A stretch of DNA of 64,000 nucleotides from Symbiodinium microadriaticum (taxonomy: Eukaryota; Sar; Dinophyceae; Suessiales; Symbiodiniaceae): assembly GCA_001939145.1 (NCBI GenBank), contig LSRX01000070.1, positions 457,047-521,046 of the forward strand, read 5' to 3'. Positions 52,401 to 62,434 of this stretch are shown here, one piece after another. Made by a program: the position numbers and the translations under genes. Within the stretch, counting starts at the first letter, position 1. Each line of letters begins with the position of its first letter. The notes beneath the pieces are model-generated. The model was not told the DNA's origin and did not search any database. It saw only the letters and a list, made by a program, of their open reading frames with translations.

Positions 52401-53455
52401 CACGAACATCTTCTCTCCGCTGCTAGCAAGGGGGGAAGTTTGAAGAGGATGCCTTCAGAGGACCTGACTCAAAGCTCCATAGATGCAGAGCTGGATTCTG
52501 GAGAATTGCTTATCAACTCAATCCCTGCTCTCACGAACCTGATCAGTTCCTCCATCCGCAGGAAACGGAGGTGGTTCGAAACTACGAGGGTTGACGGCAT
52601 TCTCGAATCCGAACGCATGTCGCATCGCCCCCCTTCCAGTCTGCATAGAATGGCATAGAACCGTCGTGCCGCTTGTTGCCTGGAATCCTGGAAGTCTGAG
52701 AACCCCCGACACAACGAAATTGACTGCTTTGGACAGAAGGCGTCAGCCGCAGCCGGCTTCCCACCATGTCGGCGGCATGTGTATCATGCAGCCGGCCCAG
52801 CTTCCTGAGATCGAAGGCTCCGTTAGAGCGATCCTTGATGAACCGGCCGACAGAAAGTACTCGATTCAGAACATCCTTATGATACCTTATTCAGAGTTTC
52901 TTTATCATTTTATGAAGATGCTACTATGCAGGGTCGTTGCTTGGTTCCCACGGTTTTGGGAACTCCCGCGTGGCTCCTAGAAATCTGCAAGGCTCCTTAG
53001 AATGTGACATCTCCGTGAACAGAATATCAGCAAGCCCATGCGAAGGCATTCAGCAACCACAAGCACCTTCTTGAATAATCATGTCACGGTCACACAGCTT
53101 CGCATCCGAGGTGCAGGGCAAGCACCTTCCTGACAGGATAAAGAGCTGGGGACATGAGAAACAGACGGAACTCAGGTTTTGCGATTTATAACACAGTACC
53201 ATCAGAGTATCATGATTATTCTGTCTTCTCTTTCAAGTGCTTGGGGGGGGGGCTTTCCATGCTCCAGCCATGTTCTTTTGACAAACAAAATCACAACTTA
53301 TCTGGCTCCGCATCAGGCCTGATTGGAGTTCCAGTCGGTAGCGGGAGGTCGCTTGACAAATTCAAGTTGCCCCCTCCACTCTCGAAACTACTGCGACTTC
53401 CGAATCCTTACAGACACCACGACCCTGCGCCCTGAGGAAACCACTCGGTGCAGGG
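52401..53455. other. Unique sequence without telomeric islands
   Basis: About 1 kb with several overlapping short frames (52440-52658 +, 52469-52714 -, 52591-52980 +). CGTGGGAACCAAG (52356-52368) has an exact inverted copy at 52941-52953, which I regard as coincidental. No gene supported. Confidence 0.4.
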
Positions 53456-53529
53456 TTTGAGGGTTTGGGATGGTTTAGGGTTTGGGGGATTTCGGGGGCC
53501 TGGACAACTCTGAAACACAAAGCACCGAA

Positions 53530-53688
53530 ATTGAGCATCCCTCATCCAACAACTCCCAAACATAGGGGCCAGATTCCATGAAGCTCCAAGCCCAATCCCC
53601 TAAAGGGATTTTTGGGGTCTACTGCTTCTTTCGTTGCCCGTCCTATGTTTCAATCAGGGGCTGGACGGGGAAGTGCTCAATTCCTTCC
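53530..53688 (+). mobile_element. Possible fold-back element K (diverged)
   Basis: AATTGAGCATCCCTCATCCA ... AAACATAGG on the left corresponds to the inverse of CCTATGTTTCAATC ... AGTGCTCAATT on the right. The centre AATCCCCTAAAGGGATT is itself a small hairpin. Confidence 0.5.
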
Positions 53689-53690
53689 AT

Positions 53691-53720
53691 AACGACCCTA
53701 AACCCTAAACCCTAACGACC
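53691..53720 (-). repeat. Minimal telomeric insertion flanked by AACGACC
   Basis: AACGACC at 53691-53697 and 53714-53720 brackets CTAAACCCTAAACCCT. A 7-bp flanking duplication around 16 bp of telomeric sequence. Confidence 0.7.
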
Positions 53721-54179
53721 GAGCCAGCCGATCCTAGAAGTGCCAAGGTCGCGAAACTTCCAACTTAGCAACCCTACAGGGCTTAGGGTTTAGGGTTGGT
53801 AGGGTTTATAGGGCTTAACTCTGGCCAAAGAACATGCATGCACGTTTAGTCCTTACTAAGCCTTACAACTTAATCGACCTAAGGAAAAGTGAAGCAAGCC
53901 TGACTAAGTAAAAGCCGACACGAAACCTATCGTATACCCGAAGCACCCCAAACCCTCATCCCAAGTCCAAAAAGACGGGACCAAAACATGCCAAACCCCC
54001 AGAGACCTGACAACCGGCAAAACTCTGAACCCCAAGATTTAAGTCCAAGAAACCCTAAACCCTAAACCCTCTGATACAATGTGGAACCCTGAAAGCAGAG
54101 CTAGAGCTGAAGACCGAGCCGACACTGCGAAACCCTCAACCCTGTTCGGGACCCCAATCCTTAAACACTAGACACCCAA
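53721..54179 (-). repeat. Unique sequence with many degenerate C-rich words
   Basis: AACCCTCATCCC, AACCCCAAG, CCCTAAACCCTAAACCCTC (54052-54070) and AACCCTCAACCC. G-rich GGGTTTAGGGTTGGTAGGG lies at 53780-53800. No gene seen. Confidence 0.45.
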
Positions 54180-54330
54180 ACCTTACAGAGTTTAGGGCTC
54201 GTGGCCCAAAACCCTAGCCCTAAACCCTAAAACCTTAATCCTAAAGCCCTAAAGCCCTAAAACCCTAAACCCTAAACCCTAAAACCCTAAAACCCTAAAA
54301 CCCTAAAACCCTAAAACCCTAAACCGACCT
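54180..54330 (-). repeat. C-rich telomeric array preceded by a G-rich word
   Basis: Starts GAGTTTAGGG, then switches to about eighteen C-rich units. The last part (54270-54320) is a regular CCCTAAAA octamer run. Confidence 0.92.
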
Positions 54331-54420
54331 GAAGACCCTGCAACTGCTAGCATGGCTCGCTTTGCCCGAGCCCTCCGGGCTGAGTGCGACGTAGCTCACA
54401 CGGAGCTGAACGGATCCTGG

Positions 54421-54690
54421 CAGTTTAGGGTTTCATGGTTTAGGGCTTAGGGTTTAGGGTCTTAGGGTTTAGGGCTTTAGGGTTTAGGGTTTCATGGATT
54501 GGGGTTTGATGGTTTAGGCTTTAGGGTTTAGGGCTTAGGGTTTAGGGTTTGATGGTTTAGGCTTTAGGGTTTAGGGTTTAATGGTTTAGGGTTGAGGGTT
54601 TAGGGCTTGATGGTTTAGGGTTTAGGGTTTAGGGCTTAGTGTTGAGGGTTTAGGGCTTGGGGTTTAGGGTTTAGGGTTTAGGGCTTAGGG
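54421..54690 (+). repeat. G-rich telomeric array with TGATGGTTTAGG interruptions
   Basis: About 270 bp of TTTAGGG and CTTAGGG units. A block GGGTTTGATGGTTTAGGCTT recurs near 54505, 54545 and 54585 with about a 40-bp step. It diverges from the C-rich array ending 90 bp upstream. Confidence 0.93.
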
Positions 54691-55214
54691 CAGCTGGGAT
54701 TTGGGGAATCTGGGGGCTTCAGGTTTCTGGGTCTTGGGGTTTCGGGTTTAGCGTTTCGGGTTCTGGGGGCTGGAGAGGAGGGGTTTGGGCGGTTTGACTG
54801 TACGACGTGGGGTTGAGGGTTTTGGAGTTTGGGGCTCAGGGTCTTCGGGGGGCGACGAGACACTTCCAAAAGGAGAAAAAGTGCTGGATGAGAAATCCTG
54901 TAGACCTCCAGCATGGACCCGGGTACTAGCAAATTCAAACCACACCCCTCATTATTTTTGGGCCATGCCATGATAGACCGGGAAGTGCCCAAACCACAAA
55001 CTATCGGTAAGGCCCTGGACATCTGGTATGCAAAGCTATGCACGGCCTGCCTCATACTACATCTCTTGCAGCAGACCGATCAACGCACTGTGGGCATCAA
55101 TGAAACCTGATGCCTTGAGACCTATCATGATCTGGTGCTGAGTTCCTTCCGTTTTCGCGCCGTAGGCATCCGCGACGGTGGCGGCTAAAGTCAGCCACCT
55201 TCGCGCCGCAGCTT
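54691..55214. other. Unique sequence, G-rich then mixed; no gene seen
   Basis: GGGTTTCGGG-type words continue to about 54850. Near 55170-55200, GGTGGC / GCCACC form a short hairpin, and TTCGCGCCG occurs twice (55153, 55200). Confidence 0.4.
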
Positions 55215-55477
55215 AGGTTACAGGGTTTAGGGCTGTAGGGGTTTAGGGCTTCTGGGCTTCATGGTGAACATGGTTTCGGCTTCAAGGGGAAGAGGCGGTT
55301 GGGATTTCGAATTCGGGGTTCGGGTCCAGGGCTTTGAAGGCTTTGTCTTGTCTGTGAGCTTCACGACCTATCTCGGTTGTGCAGCTTCTGGCCCTGACAC
55401 GATGCCAAACGTGAAAAGGTCTTCAACCACAGACAGGCCCACCACTTACAAGGCTGTCGTTCATACATTGAGTCCTC
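55215..55477. other. Unique sequence with G-rich telomeric words at its left edge
   Basis: TTACAGGGTTTAGGGCTGTA at 55218; no gene seen. Confidence 0.4.
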
Positions 55478-55540
55478 CCCTAAACCCTAAACCCTAAACC
55501 CTAAACCTTAAACCCTGAACCCTAAACCCTAAACCCTACT
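55478..55540 (-). repeat. Telomeric island
   Basis: About nine units of CCCTAAA, nearly perfect, with CCTTAAACCCTGAACC in the middle. Confidence 0.93.
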
Positions 55541-55666
55541 GTACTATCGATCTGCTTCTAAAGCAAGTCCGAGAAGGCCTCGGTGCGGTGCAGCGGGCCA
55601 CTAGCTCCGCAGCTGTGTAGGACTCCTCGGGATCGGGGGTACACAAGGAGGGCTTCGGCAAATTAA

Positions 55667-55697
55667 GGGTTTGGGGTTTAGGGTTTAGGGTTTAGGT
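55667..55697 (+). repeat. Short telomeric island
   Basis: GGGTTTGGGGTTTAGGGTTT then AGGG. Confidence 0.85.
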
Positions 55698-55912
55698 TCC
55701 TCTTGGTGGTTTCTTCAGTGCGAACAGTTCGATGTGGAGCACAGCTCAACATGTCTCCGCCGGTATGGGCCCTTGATTGCAATGGACTTTGTGGACTTTG
55801 GGTCTGCGCGATGATCGAAGAACAGGTTCCGTAGTCGTTTGGCTCATGCCTCGGGTCAAGGCCGTGTCTTGCTCAAGTTACCAATACCAGACCTCTCTCT
55901 GTCAGAATCTGC

Positions 55913-56030
55913 CTGGAGGTTCATGGGTAGTCAGAAGTGGGGTTGTCAGTCCCCTAGTAACCCTAGTATGGGTAATAACTATACTTACCCTACTTTCTCA
56001 CCCCACTTATACCTATCCATGAACTTCCAA
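55913..56030 (+). mobile_element. Fold-back element D
   Basis: TGGAGGTTCATGGGTAGTCA then GAAGTGGGG on the left; the right end's reverse complement is TGGAAGTTCATGGATAGGTA then TAAGTGGGG. The 29-bp arms have about five mismatches. Confidence 0.75.
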
Positions 56031-56156
56031 GTAGACCCTAAATCCTAAATCCCAACCCTGAGAGCCCTACTTCTACCTACCCATAAACCTCCAAACAGAT
56101 CCGAAACCCTAAATCCCCAGCCTGAAAGGAGCCCTTAAAGGAACCCTTACTACCCA
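56031..56156 (+). repeat. Tandem partial copies of the element D right end
   Basis: CTACCTACCCATAAACCTCC (56073 onward) repeats the D right end about 66 bp downstream, together with its CTAAATCCCAACCCTGA flank. TTACTACCCATG at 56148 and CTACTACCCATGAACCTG at 56436 look like further copies. Confidence 0.5.
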
Positions 56157-56248
56157 TGTTGGTAGTTTTCTAAATTAGGGATCCCTTTGTAGGTCCCCAA
56201 AATAGTACGGCACCCTTATGAACAGGACCCCCAATAGGGGACCCTAAT
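56157..56248 (+). mobile_element. Family A element, copy A5, truncated by telomeric DNA
   Basis: TTGGTAGTTTTCTAAATTAG on the left and a normal core (CCCCAAAATAGTACGGCACC, GGGGACCCTAAT). The right end, expected to read TTAGAGAACTACC, is replaced by CCCTAAA units. Confidence 0.85.
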
Positions 56249-56430
56249 CCCTAAACCCTAAACCACTAAACCCGAAACCCTAAAACCCTAATCCCTAAAC
56301 CCTAAACCCCTAAACCCGAAATCCTAAAATCCTAAAACCCTAATCCCTAAACCCTAAACCCCTAAACCCGAAATCCTAAAACCCTAATCCCTGAACCCTA
56401 AAACCCTAATCCCTGAACCCTAAAACCTAA
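56249..56430 (-). repeat. C-rich telomeric array with repeated block
   Basis: CCCTAATCCCTAAACCCTAA then ACCCCTAAACCCGAAATCCT recurs with a step of about 55-60 bp; CCCTAATCCCTGAACCCTAA follows twice. Confidence 0.92.
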
Positions 56431-57284
56431 CCTACTACCCATGAACCTGCAAGCTCCCAAAGTGTTGCAAGCCCGGTTATGCCGACTCTCCTTCAGACAG
56501 GCGAGCTGGACGTCCTGGAGATGCGGCGTCGGGGCATTTAAGTTGGGTGGTTGAGGGTTTAGGGTTTAGGTCTAGGGTTTGGTGTCATTGTCGTGTTCTT
56601 TTCGTTTTTTCTTTGGTGGGGATTCGGGTTTAGGGTTTAGGGACCATTTTCTTAGATAGCTAGCTAGGTAGGCAGATGGACAGACAGGTTCAGGATTCAT
56701 AGAGCTTGCGGCTTCGGCTTTTGGGTAGAAGGCCTAGGATATACTAACTAGCACAGGGGCGTGGATGATTTGAACAGGGGGCCATTGGATATCATATGAT
56801 ATACTGAATTTAAGGGTGACTCCAGATTTCACAGTCTCAGACACACGGAAGACCCCGAGTCCCATGACGGCTGGGTGTTCAGGTATCTCTATCTGTGAAG
56901 AAATTCCCAGTTCCAAATTCCAGGAGGAAGGCGGGATGCTTCTGATGTCGAAACCCCCGCCCAAGGGGCAAGAAATCTCCATGATGAGCTTTCGGTAGTG
57001 GTTTCGGACTCAGCATGGCAAACAAAGAGAGGGCTTCCCATGACTCGAGCTGGCTCTGCAAATTTTTGAAGCCCAGCAGTGCTGTGCCGCGATGTGCTTT
57101 TGATGGATCCCAGGTCCTGTTTCAGGACGTTTGCGTCGAAGACAGCAAGTGTCACATTCTGCCGCTCCTGAGTAAGGCAGGTAGCACCGGGGAGAGTCGA
57201 AAGGTGCCAAATCTCCCTGGTGCTTCGTAGGCAATGGATGCCTATGATAGTCCTCAAAGGTCCGCTGTAGTATAGGTCCCAATA
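56431..57284. other. Unique sequence, no gene seen
   Basis: Short G-rich telomeric words at 56552-56575 and 56627-56641. Frames 56889-57257 (-, 122 codons) and 57015-57230 (+) overlap; no domain recognised. Confidence 0.4.
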
Positions 57285-57310
57285 ACCTAAATCCTAAACC
57301 CTAAACCCAT
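57285..57310 (-). repeat. Short telomeric island
   Basis: CCTAAATCCTAAACCCTAAA then CCC. Confidence 0.75.
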
Positions 57311-57571
57311 TCCCTACTAAGAACCTGTCAGCAATGTATGGAACTTTTCTGAAGCACATAGATCCCATTTCTTCGTTTCTCCATGGCAAGGTTGCTGTTG
57401 TTTACGGTCCGTACTGGGGCCTGTGGAGAGTCGATCCCGGGGGGTTTGGACCTTAATTTCAAGTTTCCGAGCGGTGCTTCTGCACAGCTTTCGAAGCGTC
57501 TGTCACTTCGTGAATCAGGATATGCACTGGAGACATCGAACATTCGGAATTAGACCATGACTTGTGATGTA

Positions 57572-57667
57572 CCTCTAGTATGTGCTTTTCAAGATATACT
57601 ATAGTACATTCATTATAGTCCTCTAGTATGTGATCTTCAGAATATACTATAGTACATTCATTATAGT
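57572..57667 (+). repeat. 48-bp tandem duplication
   Basis: Units 57572-57619 and 57620-57667 begin CCTCTAGTATGTG and end ACTATAGTACATTCATTATA then GT. They differ at about five positions in the middle. Confidence 0.95.
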
Positions 57668-58049
57668 AGCCCCATGAGAAAGCCCCCGGAGCCGACAAAC
57701 AGCGGGAAGGACACTGCTGAGGCTCTTTCGGAACCCCCTGCGCTCTCTGCAAAGATGTTTCGGTGGGCCTAAGCTTCTTCGGGCTTACAGGGTCTGTAAG
57801 TAGAACCTGACCCGCATGCTATAATACCATTATACTATCATACTAGAATGCGAAAACATGCTAGAATCTAGAGCATTGCAACACCAAAATACAATGCTGG
57901 GGGGGCACGACAGTGCCGCATATACTAGATTACGAGAACACGAAACTGTTCCAAGGCGCGTGGTACATCAGAAACTCCATGGGAGATTCATCCTCCCAGA
58001 TAGGCTCCAGAGTCCTGCGGACGCGTAGAGAACATCCACCAACATGAAA
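57668..58049. other. Unique sequence, no gene seen
   Basis: AT-rich ATAATACCATTATACTATCA near 57821 and a G8 run near 57899. Confidence 0.4.
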
Positions 58050-58147
58050 CCCTCAGGCTCCAGTTACCTAAAATAGTGGGTTTTGTTGGGTTACATGTTA
58101 CATGTTATATGGTTAGAAGCCTACTATTTGGATAACAGGCGCCCTAG
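58050..58147 (+). mobile_element. Family C fold-back element, copy C2
   Basis: AGGCTCCAGTTACCTAAAAT then AGTGGG on the left; the right end has CCTACTATTTGGATAACAGG then CGCCCTA. It lacks the telomeric insert of copy C1; the interior is GTTACATGTTACATG. Confidence 0.8.
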
Positions 58148-58221
58148 CAAAATCGGAAATCTAAAGCCAAGGGACCTCAACAATTAGAGTAGCTCTCTTG
58201 GGTATACGATAGCAGAACTAT

Positions 58222-58329
58222 ATATGGGTAGTTCTCTAAATTCTGGGCCCTTTTCAGGTCCCAAAAATAGTACGGCACCCTTATAACAAGGACCCTAAAA
58301 GGGACCCTAATTTGGAGAACTACCCATAT
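58222..58329 (+). mobile_element. Family A fold-back element, copy A6
   Basis: ATATGGGTAGTTCTCTAAAT on the left and ATTTGGAGAACTACCCATAT on the right, one mismatch over 20 bases. The core has ATAGTACGGCACCCTTATAA. ATAT on both sides may be the 4-bp target. The clearest family A copy. Confidence 0.95.
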
Positions 58330-58488
58330 GGACGATTTGCGAATTCCACCGACCCCTGTGTTGCACCATATTGAGCCAACACCCGAAAGCTCCAACATAT
58401 AGAAACAGGTCAGCCTGTGGCACGTTCCCGTTCGCTTCGTGCAGCCGCCCACGGTGACGGTGCAGTACCTTGGCTTCGGGTTCAGGGT

Positions 58489-58594
58489 GTACCTATAGTC
58501 TCCATTGTAGTTCCTTTTTTTGGTTTAACCAAGTCTATATTAAGGATCCCAAAAATGAACCCAAAAAAGGAACTACAATGGAGACTATAGGTAG
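58489..58594 (+). mobile_element. Fold-back element F (TA-bounded, near-perfect arms)
   Basis: TACCTATAGTCTCCATTGTA then GTTCCTTTTTTTGG on the left; the right arm is its exact inverse apart from one T in the homopolymer. Arms are about 32 bp around a loop of about 37 bp. The high arm identity suggests recent activity or gene conversion. Confidence 0.95.
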
Positions 58595-59018
58595 GTCTTA
58601 GACAAGCCGGGAGAGTCTCTACAGCAAGAAAAGCTGGTCCATGCAATGTGTGCGGACAGTCAAGTCTCGCGACCAGGGTATGCCGCGGGCATGTGAGCAA
58701 CAGCTACAAAGCAAGAGATGCCCTTCCACGGGATTTGGCCAGGGCGTACCTAAATGGTCGGATGATGCTGATCATGATTTGCCTCATAATATATGTTCCA
58801 ATCCCTACAACAGCAACATTCGCACAAGCCCAAAACGCAACATTTGAACCTCAACTTGAGTTGCTAGTGCTGGGACGACGGCCAGCAACATGAGCAAGTA
58901 GCAATCGCAGAAGAGAAATAACTTGAGTATTCTTGTGAATCGTGCATTCATTGTCGCTGGTTGTGGGTCCGGAACCCTGCGAGTAAGGTTTGGCTTGCTT
59001 GCCAACGCCGTATCTAAA
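58595..59018. other. Unique sequence, no gene seen
   Basis: Short overlapping frames only. Confidence 0.4.
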
Positions 59019-59110
59019 CCCTGCTACAAGCTTACAATATTTTATGAGCGTAGAATGTGTGCAACGCTACCCTGCTACAGGCTTGCAATCTTAGGAGTGT
59101 ACAACGTGCA
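59019..59110 (+). repeat. Imperfect 51-bp tandem duplication
   Basis: CCCTGCTACAAGCTTACAAT at 59019 and CCCTGCTACAGGCTTGCAAT at 59070, with similar tails (GTGTGCAACG and GTGTACAACG). Confidence 0.7.
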
Positions 59111-59290
59111 GGAAACCGGGTCCTGGATCAAACCCGACAAGCTCGTAGACTATGACCGTTGCAAGCACGCATACACACACACACACAGAGCCTTGAACTC
59201 AAACTCCACGCAAGACTCTGCAGGCCTTCACCAACGTAAGCAAACTACAATCTACAGTCTACCATCGATGGCCCCAAGACCTGTAACCCC

Positions 59291-59529
59291 AAATCCCAAA
59301 CCTAAACCCTAGAACCCTAAACACCTAAACCCCAAACCATAAACCCCTAAACCCCAAACCCCAAACCCTATACCCGGAAACTCCTAAATCTCAAACCCTA
59401 AAACCCTAAATTCCTATAAACCCCAAACCCTAAACCCCTAAACTCCTAAAAGCTAAACCGCTGAACTGCTAAATTACTAAACTCTAAACCCTAAACGCCT
59501 AACCCCCTAACCCCCTAGACTCCTAGACC
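59291..59529 (-). repeat. Long degenerate C-rich telomeric array
   Basis: About thirty units: CCCTAAA, CCCCAAA, CTCCTAAA, AGCTAAACCG, ACTGCTAAATTACTAAAC, CCCCTAGACTCCTAGACC. Decay increases to the right. Confidence 0.9.
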
Positions 59530-60281
59530 CCTAGACCCAAGCTCCGACCAGTCGATTCCAGGGGGCGGGTCGCTCGTCCGAGAGCTTAGGAAGTTCAAGT
59601 CCACCTCGTCTCGGAGCTTCGGGAGCTCGGGGGGGGGGGGGGTTCTGATAGCAATGATCGGAAATGTAGCAGCAATAAAAAACAAGCGATGATAACAACA
59701 ATCGTAAAAACAATAAAAAAAAAGAAGAACACTAGCAATAGTAAATAGTAGCACGAATAATAAAACACGAATACAAACAATAGAAATTACAAACATAGTC
59801 GTGATTATGGTAACAAGCACGGCCTGCCATTTGCCAATCTTCTCGATCACACGGAAGTTCCCTCAAGCTCTAGGAAGGGATATGAAGGGACAGAAGATGA
59901 CCTAACTCGCAGAGCTAGCTTTCCCGCCAGCAGAGCAAAAAGCCAACCCTCTCAGCTCTGGTCACGCACCCTAAACCCATACAGGTACTGTAGTCAAGCC
60001 ACGCCGACCAGGCCCTGCGCACGTATGGCCTCCGCTTCTTCCGTTCAGAAAGAGGTTGCTTTGACTCTCATCGTACGCCAGAACTGAAACATTTTCCGTC
60101 TAGAAATCCAAACGGAATCCAAATGAGGTGCATGGGTTAGCGAGAAGCATGCATCATGATGCTTGAGGGCTTGGGCTCGGCCGCTAAGGGCTTAGGACCC
60201 TTGCAGGGATGAAGATCTTGCAGGATGCAGCTCCCTCTTCGGAGAACCGTGAGCCTCTGAGTCTATGGACGATGCTTCAAG
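59530..60281. other. Unique sequence, no gene seen
   Basis: G13 run at 59629-59642. An AT-rich AACAATAGAAATTAC-type stretch at 59660-59820 keeps minus-strand frames open with Phe/Val/Ile-rich peptides (59515-59850); these look hydrophobic only because of base composition. Confidence 0.4.
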
Positions 60282-60388
60282 CTACTGTTGATGATATAAA
60301 TCCTGCATTACCTCAAGGACCCTAAACTATGGAAATTAGGGTATATTCCTTATTATGGGAAATGCAGGATTTATATCATCAACCGTAG
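60282..60388 (+). mobile_element. Fold-back element G (TA-bounded)
   Basis: CTACTGTTGATGATATAAAT then CCTGCATT on the left; the right arm is its inverse with one mismatch. Arms of 28 bp, loop of about 51 bp. TA lies two bases inside each outer end. Confidence 0.92.
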
Positions 60389-60595
60389 GACTCAACAAGA
60401 AGCTGAACAGGAAAGCTACGGTTGCGCCTCCAACATGACATGACAAGTCCCCTACATCAACATCCACAAGCCACCACTGAAGAGGCCGAGATATTCAAAG
60501 AGAAGCAGCCCAAAGTGTGTTTCCCAGGCGCCAAAGCCAAAACAAACCTACCAACCTCCAACAAGCATCTCAAGCATAGCAAGCGGCGCCTAGGT

Positions 60596-60730
60596 GTGTG
60601 TGTGTGTGTGTGCATGTGTAATGAAACTGTAAGTGTGTAAGTGTGTAAGTGTGTGCATATATATATATATATGTATATGTATTTATATATATATATATAT
60701 ATATGTAAGTGTGTCTGTGTGTGTGCGCGT

Positions 60731-60766
<36 letters not shown>

Positions 60767-60896
60767 CTCTGTGTGCGTCTCTGTGTGTGTGCGTCTCTGT
60801 CTCTGTCTCTGTCTGTGTCTGTGTCTCTGTCTGTGTCTGTGTCTGTGTATGTCTGTGTGTCTGTGTGTCTCTGTGTCTCTGTGTCTCTGTGTCACG
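60596..60896 (+). repeat. GT / AT / GTCTCT microsatellite
   Basis: GTGTGTGT, TATATATA (60658-60705), a second GT run (60735-60762), then GTGTCT and GTCTCT hexamers to 60896. All local frames are Cys/Val/Ser artefacts. Confidence 0.97.
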
Positions 60897-61607
60897 TCAG
60901 CCCTGCCGCCCTAGCCCTAGCCACAGCTTCCGAAGAAGAGCAACTCGTGACCTGAACGCGCAGAATGCCCAGTGGGGGTGGACAGCGGAAGTCCGGCATG
61001 TCATCGATCTTCGTGTTCGCGAAGCCTTGGAAGCCTACTCAATGACCCTTGGGCCGAAAACTTCCAAAGTATCGTCACCCTCATTACGGCAAACTTTGTT
61101 CTGGCTATGCTGCAACATCCGACGCATAGGCCTGGGGACTTTCGCCTAAGACCCTCCCTGCAAGACCCGAAAGCCCATGCTGTGTGCGAAAGCAGCAGAA
61201 TAAGAGCAATGGAATGAGCATGCCGGTGATGACGACGGCGACGTGCTTATGATTGCAATGATGACAACGGCGGCGGCAATAGTGAAGATGAGTATGTGGA
61301 TGAAGATGGCCCTAATGATGGTACCTGGTGTGGATTGGGTATATGAGCGTCATCCCTCGTGGAATGACCCCAGCATAGCAGAGCAAAGCGGGTCCCTGAG
61401 CATGCCGCGACAAGCCCGAAGCCAGTGCAGAAACGTTCTGAAAAAAGTTCAGAGAACAGCCCTCTACACAGACCCGAAGGTGTGTCTCAAGCTGTCCAGA
61501 GTGTTCGGGGCTGGGGTGTTAGAGCCTTCTGTGCACGCCCAGGCTCGCTGAGTCATCCGGTGTGGCAAGACCATCACCTCAAAGAAACCGACTTCCACGC
61601 TTCAACC
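60897..61607. other. Unique sequence, no gene seen
   Basis: ATGATGACAACGGCGGCGG triplet patch at 61215-61320. The frame 61243-61551 (102 codons) starts in it and has no domain. Confidence 0.4.
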
Positions 61608-61745
61608 CGAAACCCTCTGAAACCCTGAACACCAAACCCTCAAGCCTAAACCCCCTGAAACCCTAAACTCATGATGTTTTCAGGGACCCATGCCTGAAAC
61701 CCTAAACCCTAAACCCCCAACCCTAAACGCTCAACCCTGAACCGT
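61608..61745 (-). repeat. C-rich telomeric island, degenerate
   Basis: AACCCTCTGAAACCCTGAAC, AACCCTCAAGCCTAAACCCC; perfect CCCTAAACCCTAAACCCCC at about 61698-61716. Confidence 0.8.
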
Positions 61746-61821
61746 TTTCGCCTTTTCAGGGCTTCACTGTTCAGCTGCAAGCTTGGGATTCGGAGCTTCA
61801 GAGCTTGAGCTGCAGCCTTTC

Positions 61822-61958
61822 GGTTTAGGGATTTTGGGGTTTAGGGTTTAGGGGTTTAGGGGTTTAGGGGTTTAGGGGTTTAGGGGTTTAGGGGTTTAGG
61901 GGTTTTGGGGTTTAGAGTTTAGGGTTTAAGGTTTAGGGCTTAGGGTTTAGGGTTTAGA
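61822..61958 (+). repeat. G-rich telomeric array with octamer core
   Basis: Seven TTTAGGGG units in register (61848-61903), flanked by TTTAGGG, TTTAGAG and CTTAGGG units. Confidence 0.94.
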
Positions 61959-61960
61959 CA

Positions 61961-62086
61961 TGATGGCAGTTCTCTAAACTAGGGTCCCTTTTGGGCCCGA
62001 GGGTCCATTTTGGGCTCCTTTTTATACGGGTGCCGTACTATAGTGGGGACCTAAACAGGGACCCTTATTTTGAGAACTACCCATGT
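61961..62086 (+). mobile_element. Family A fold-back element, copy A7
   Basis: TGGCAGTTCTCTAAACTAGG on the left and TTATTTTGAGAACTACCC on the right. The core contains GTGCCGTACTATAGTGGGG. An 18-bp internal duplication (GGGCCC / GGGTCC near 61993-62012) lengthens it. The element begins a few bases after a telomeric array. Confidence 0.88.
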
Positions 62087-62385
62087 AATGGCTTCTGAGG
62101 TTCAGGCTACTTTCCCTAGAAGCTGAGCACGGATTGTTTTTTGAAGATCCCTATGATAGAAGGCATAAACCCAAGAAAGCAAACAAGTATTTTAAAAAGG
62201 GCCTTGAAGCAAAAGGACAAGAGGAGGCTCGGGAAAATCACCTGCACAAAGAAAAAGTCTCAAGAACCGCCCCTGCTACAGGTACAGAGCCCGCGAAACA
62301 CGAAGACGACGAGTCACCATGTTGAAGGCGTCCTCCATGAGTTTCTGCACCTCTTTTGCAGCAAAGGCATCCCTGGATGTTGAAA
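62087..62385. other. Unique sequence, no gene seen
   Basis: Two frames of 63 and 80 codons, Lys-rich, overlap in different phases (62134-62325, 62141-62383). Confidence 0.4.
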
Positions 62386-62387
62386 CT

Positions 62388-62434
62388 TAGGGGTTTTAGG
62401 GTCTAGGCTTTAGGGTTTAGGGTTTAAGGTTTGC
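62388..62434 (+). repeat. Telomeric island
   Basis: TTAGGGGTTTTAGGGTCTAG, GCTTTAGGGTTTAGGGTTTA. Confidence 0.85.

Noticed and set aside
52356-52953. Exact 13-bp inverted repeat 585 bp apart as element ends
   Set aside because: Similarity stops at 13 bp, there is no target duplication, and the enclosed sequence has no coding or repeat structure.
59515-59850. Small membrane protein on the minus strand
   Set aside because: The hydrophobic Phe/Val/Ile run comes from AT-rich triplet-like DNA; three frames overlap and no family is recognisable.
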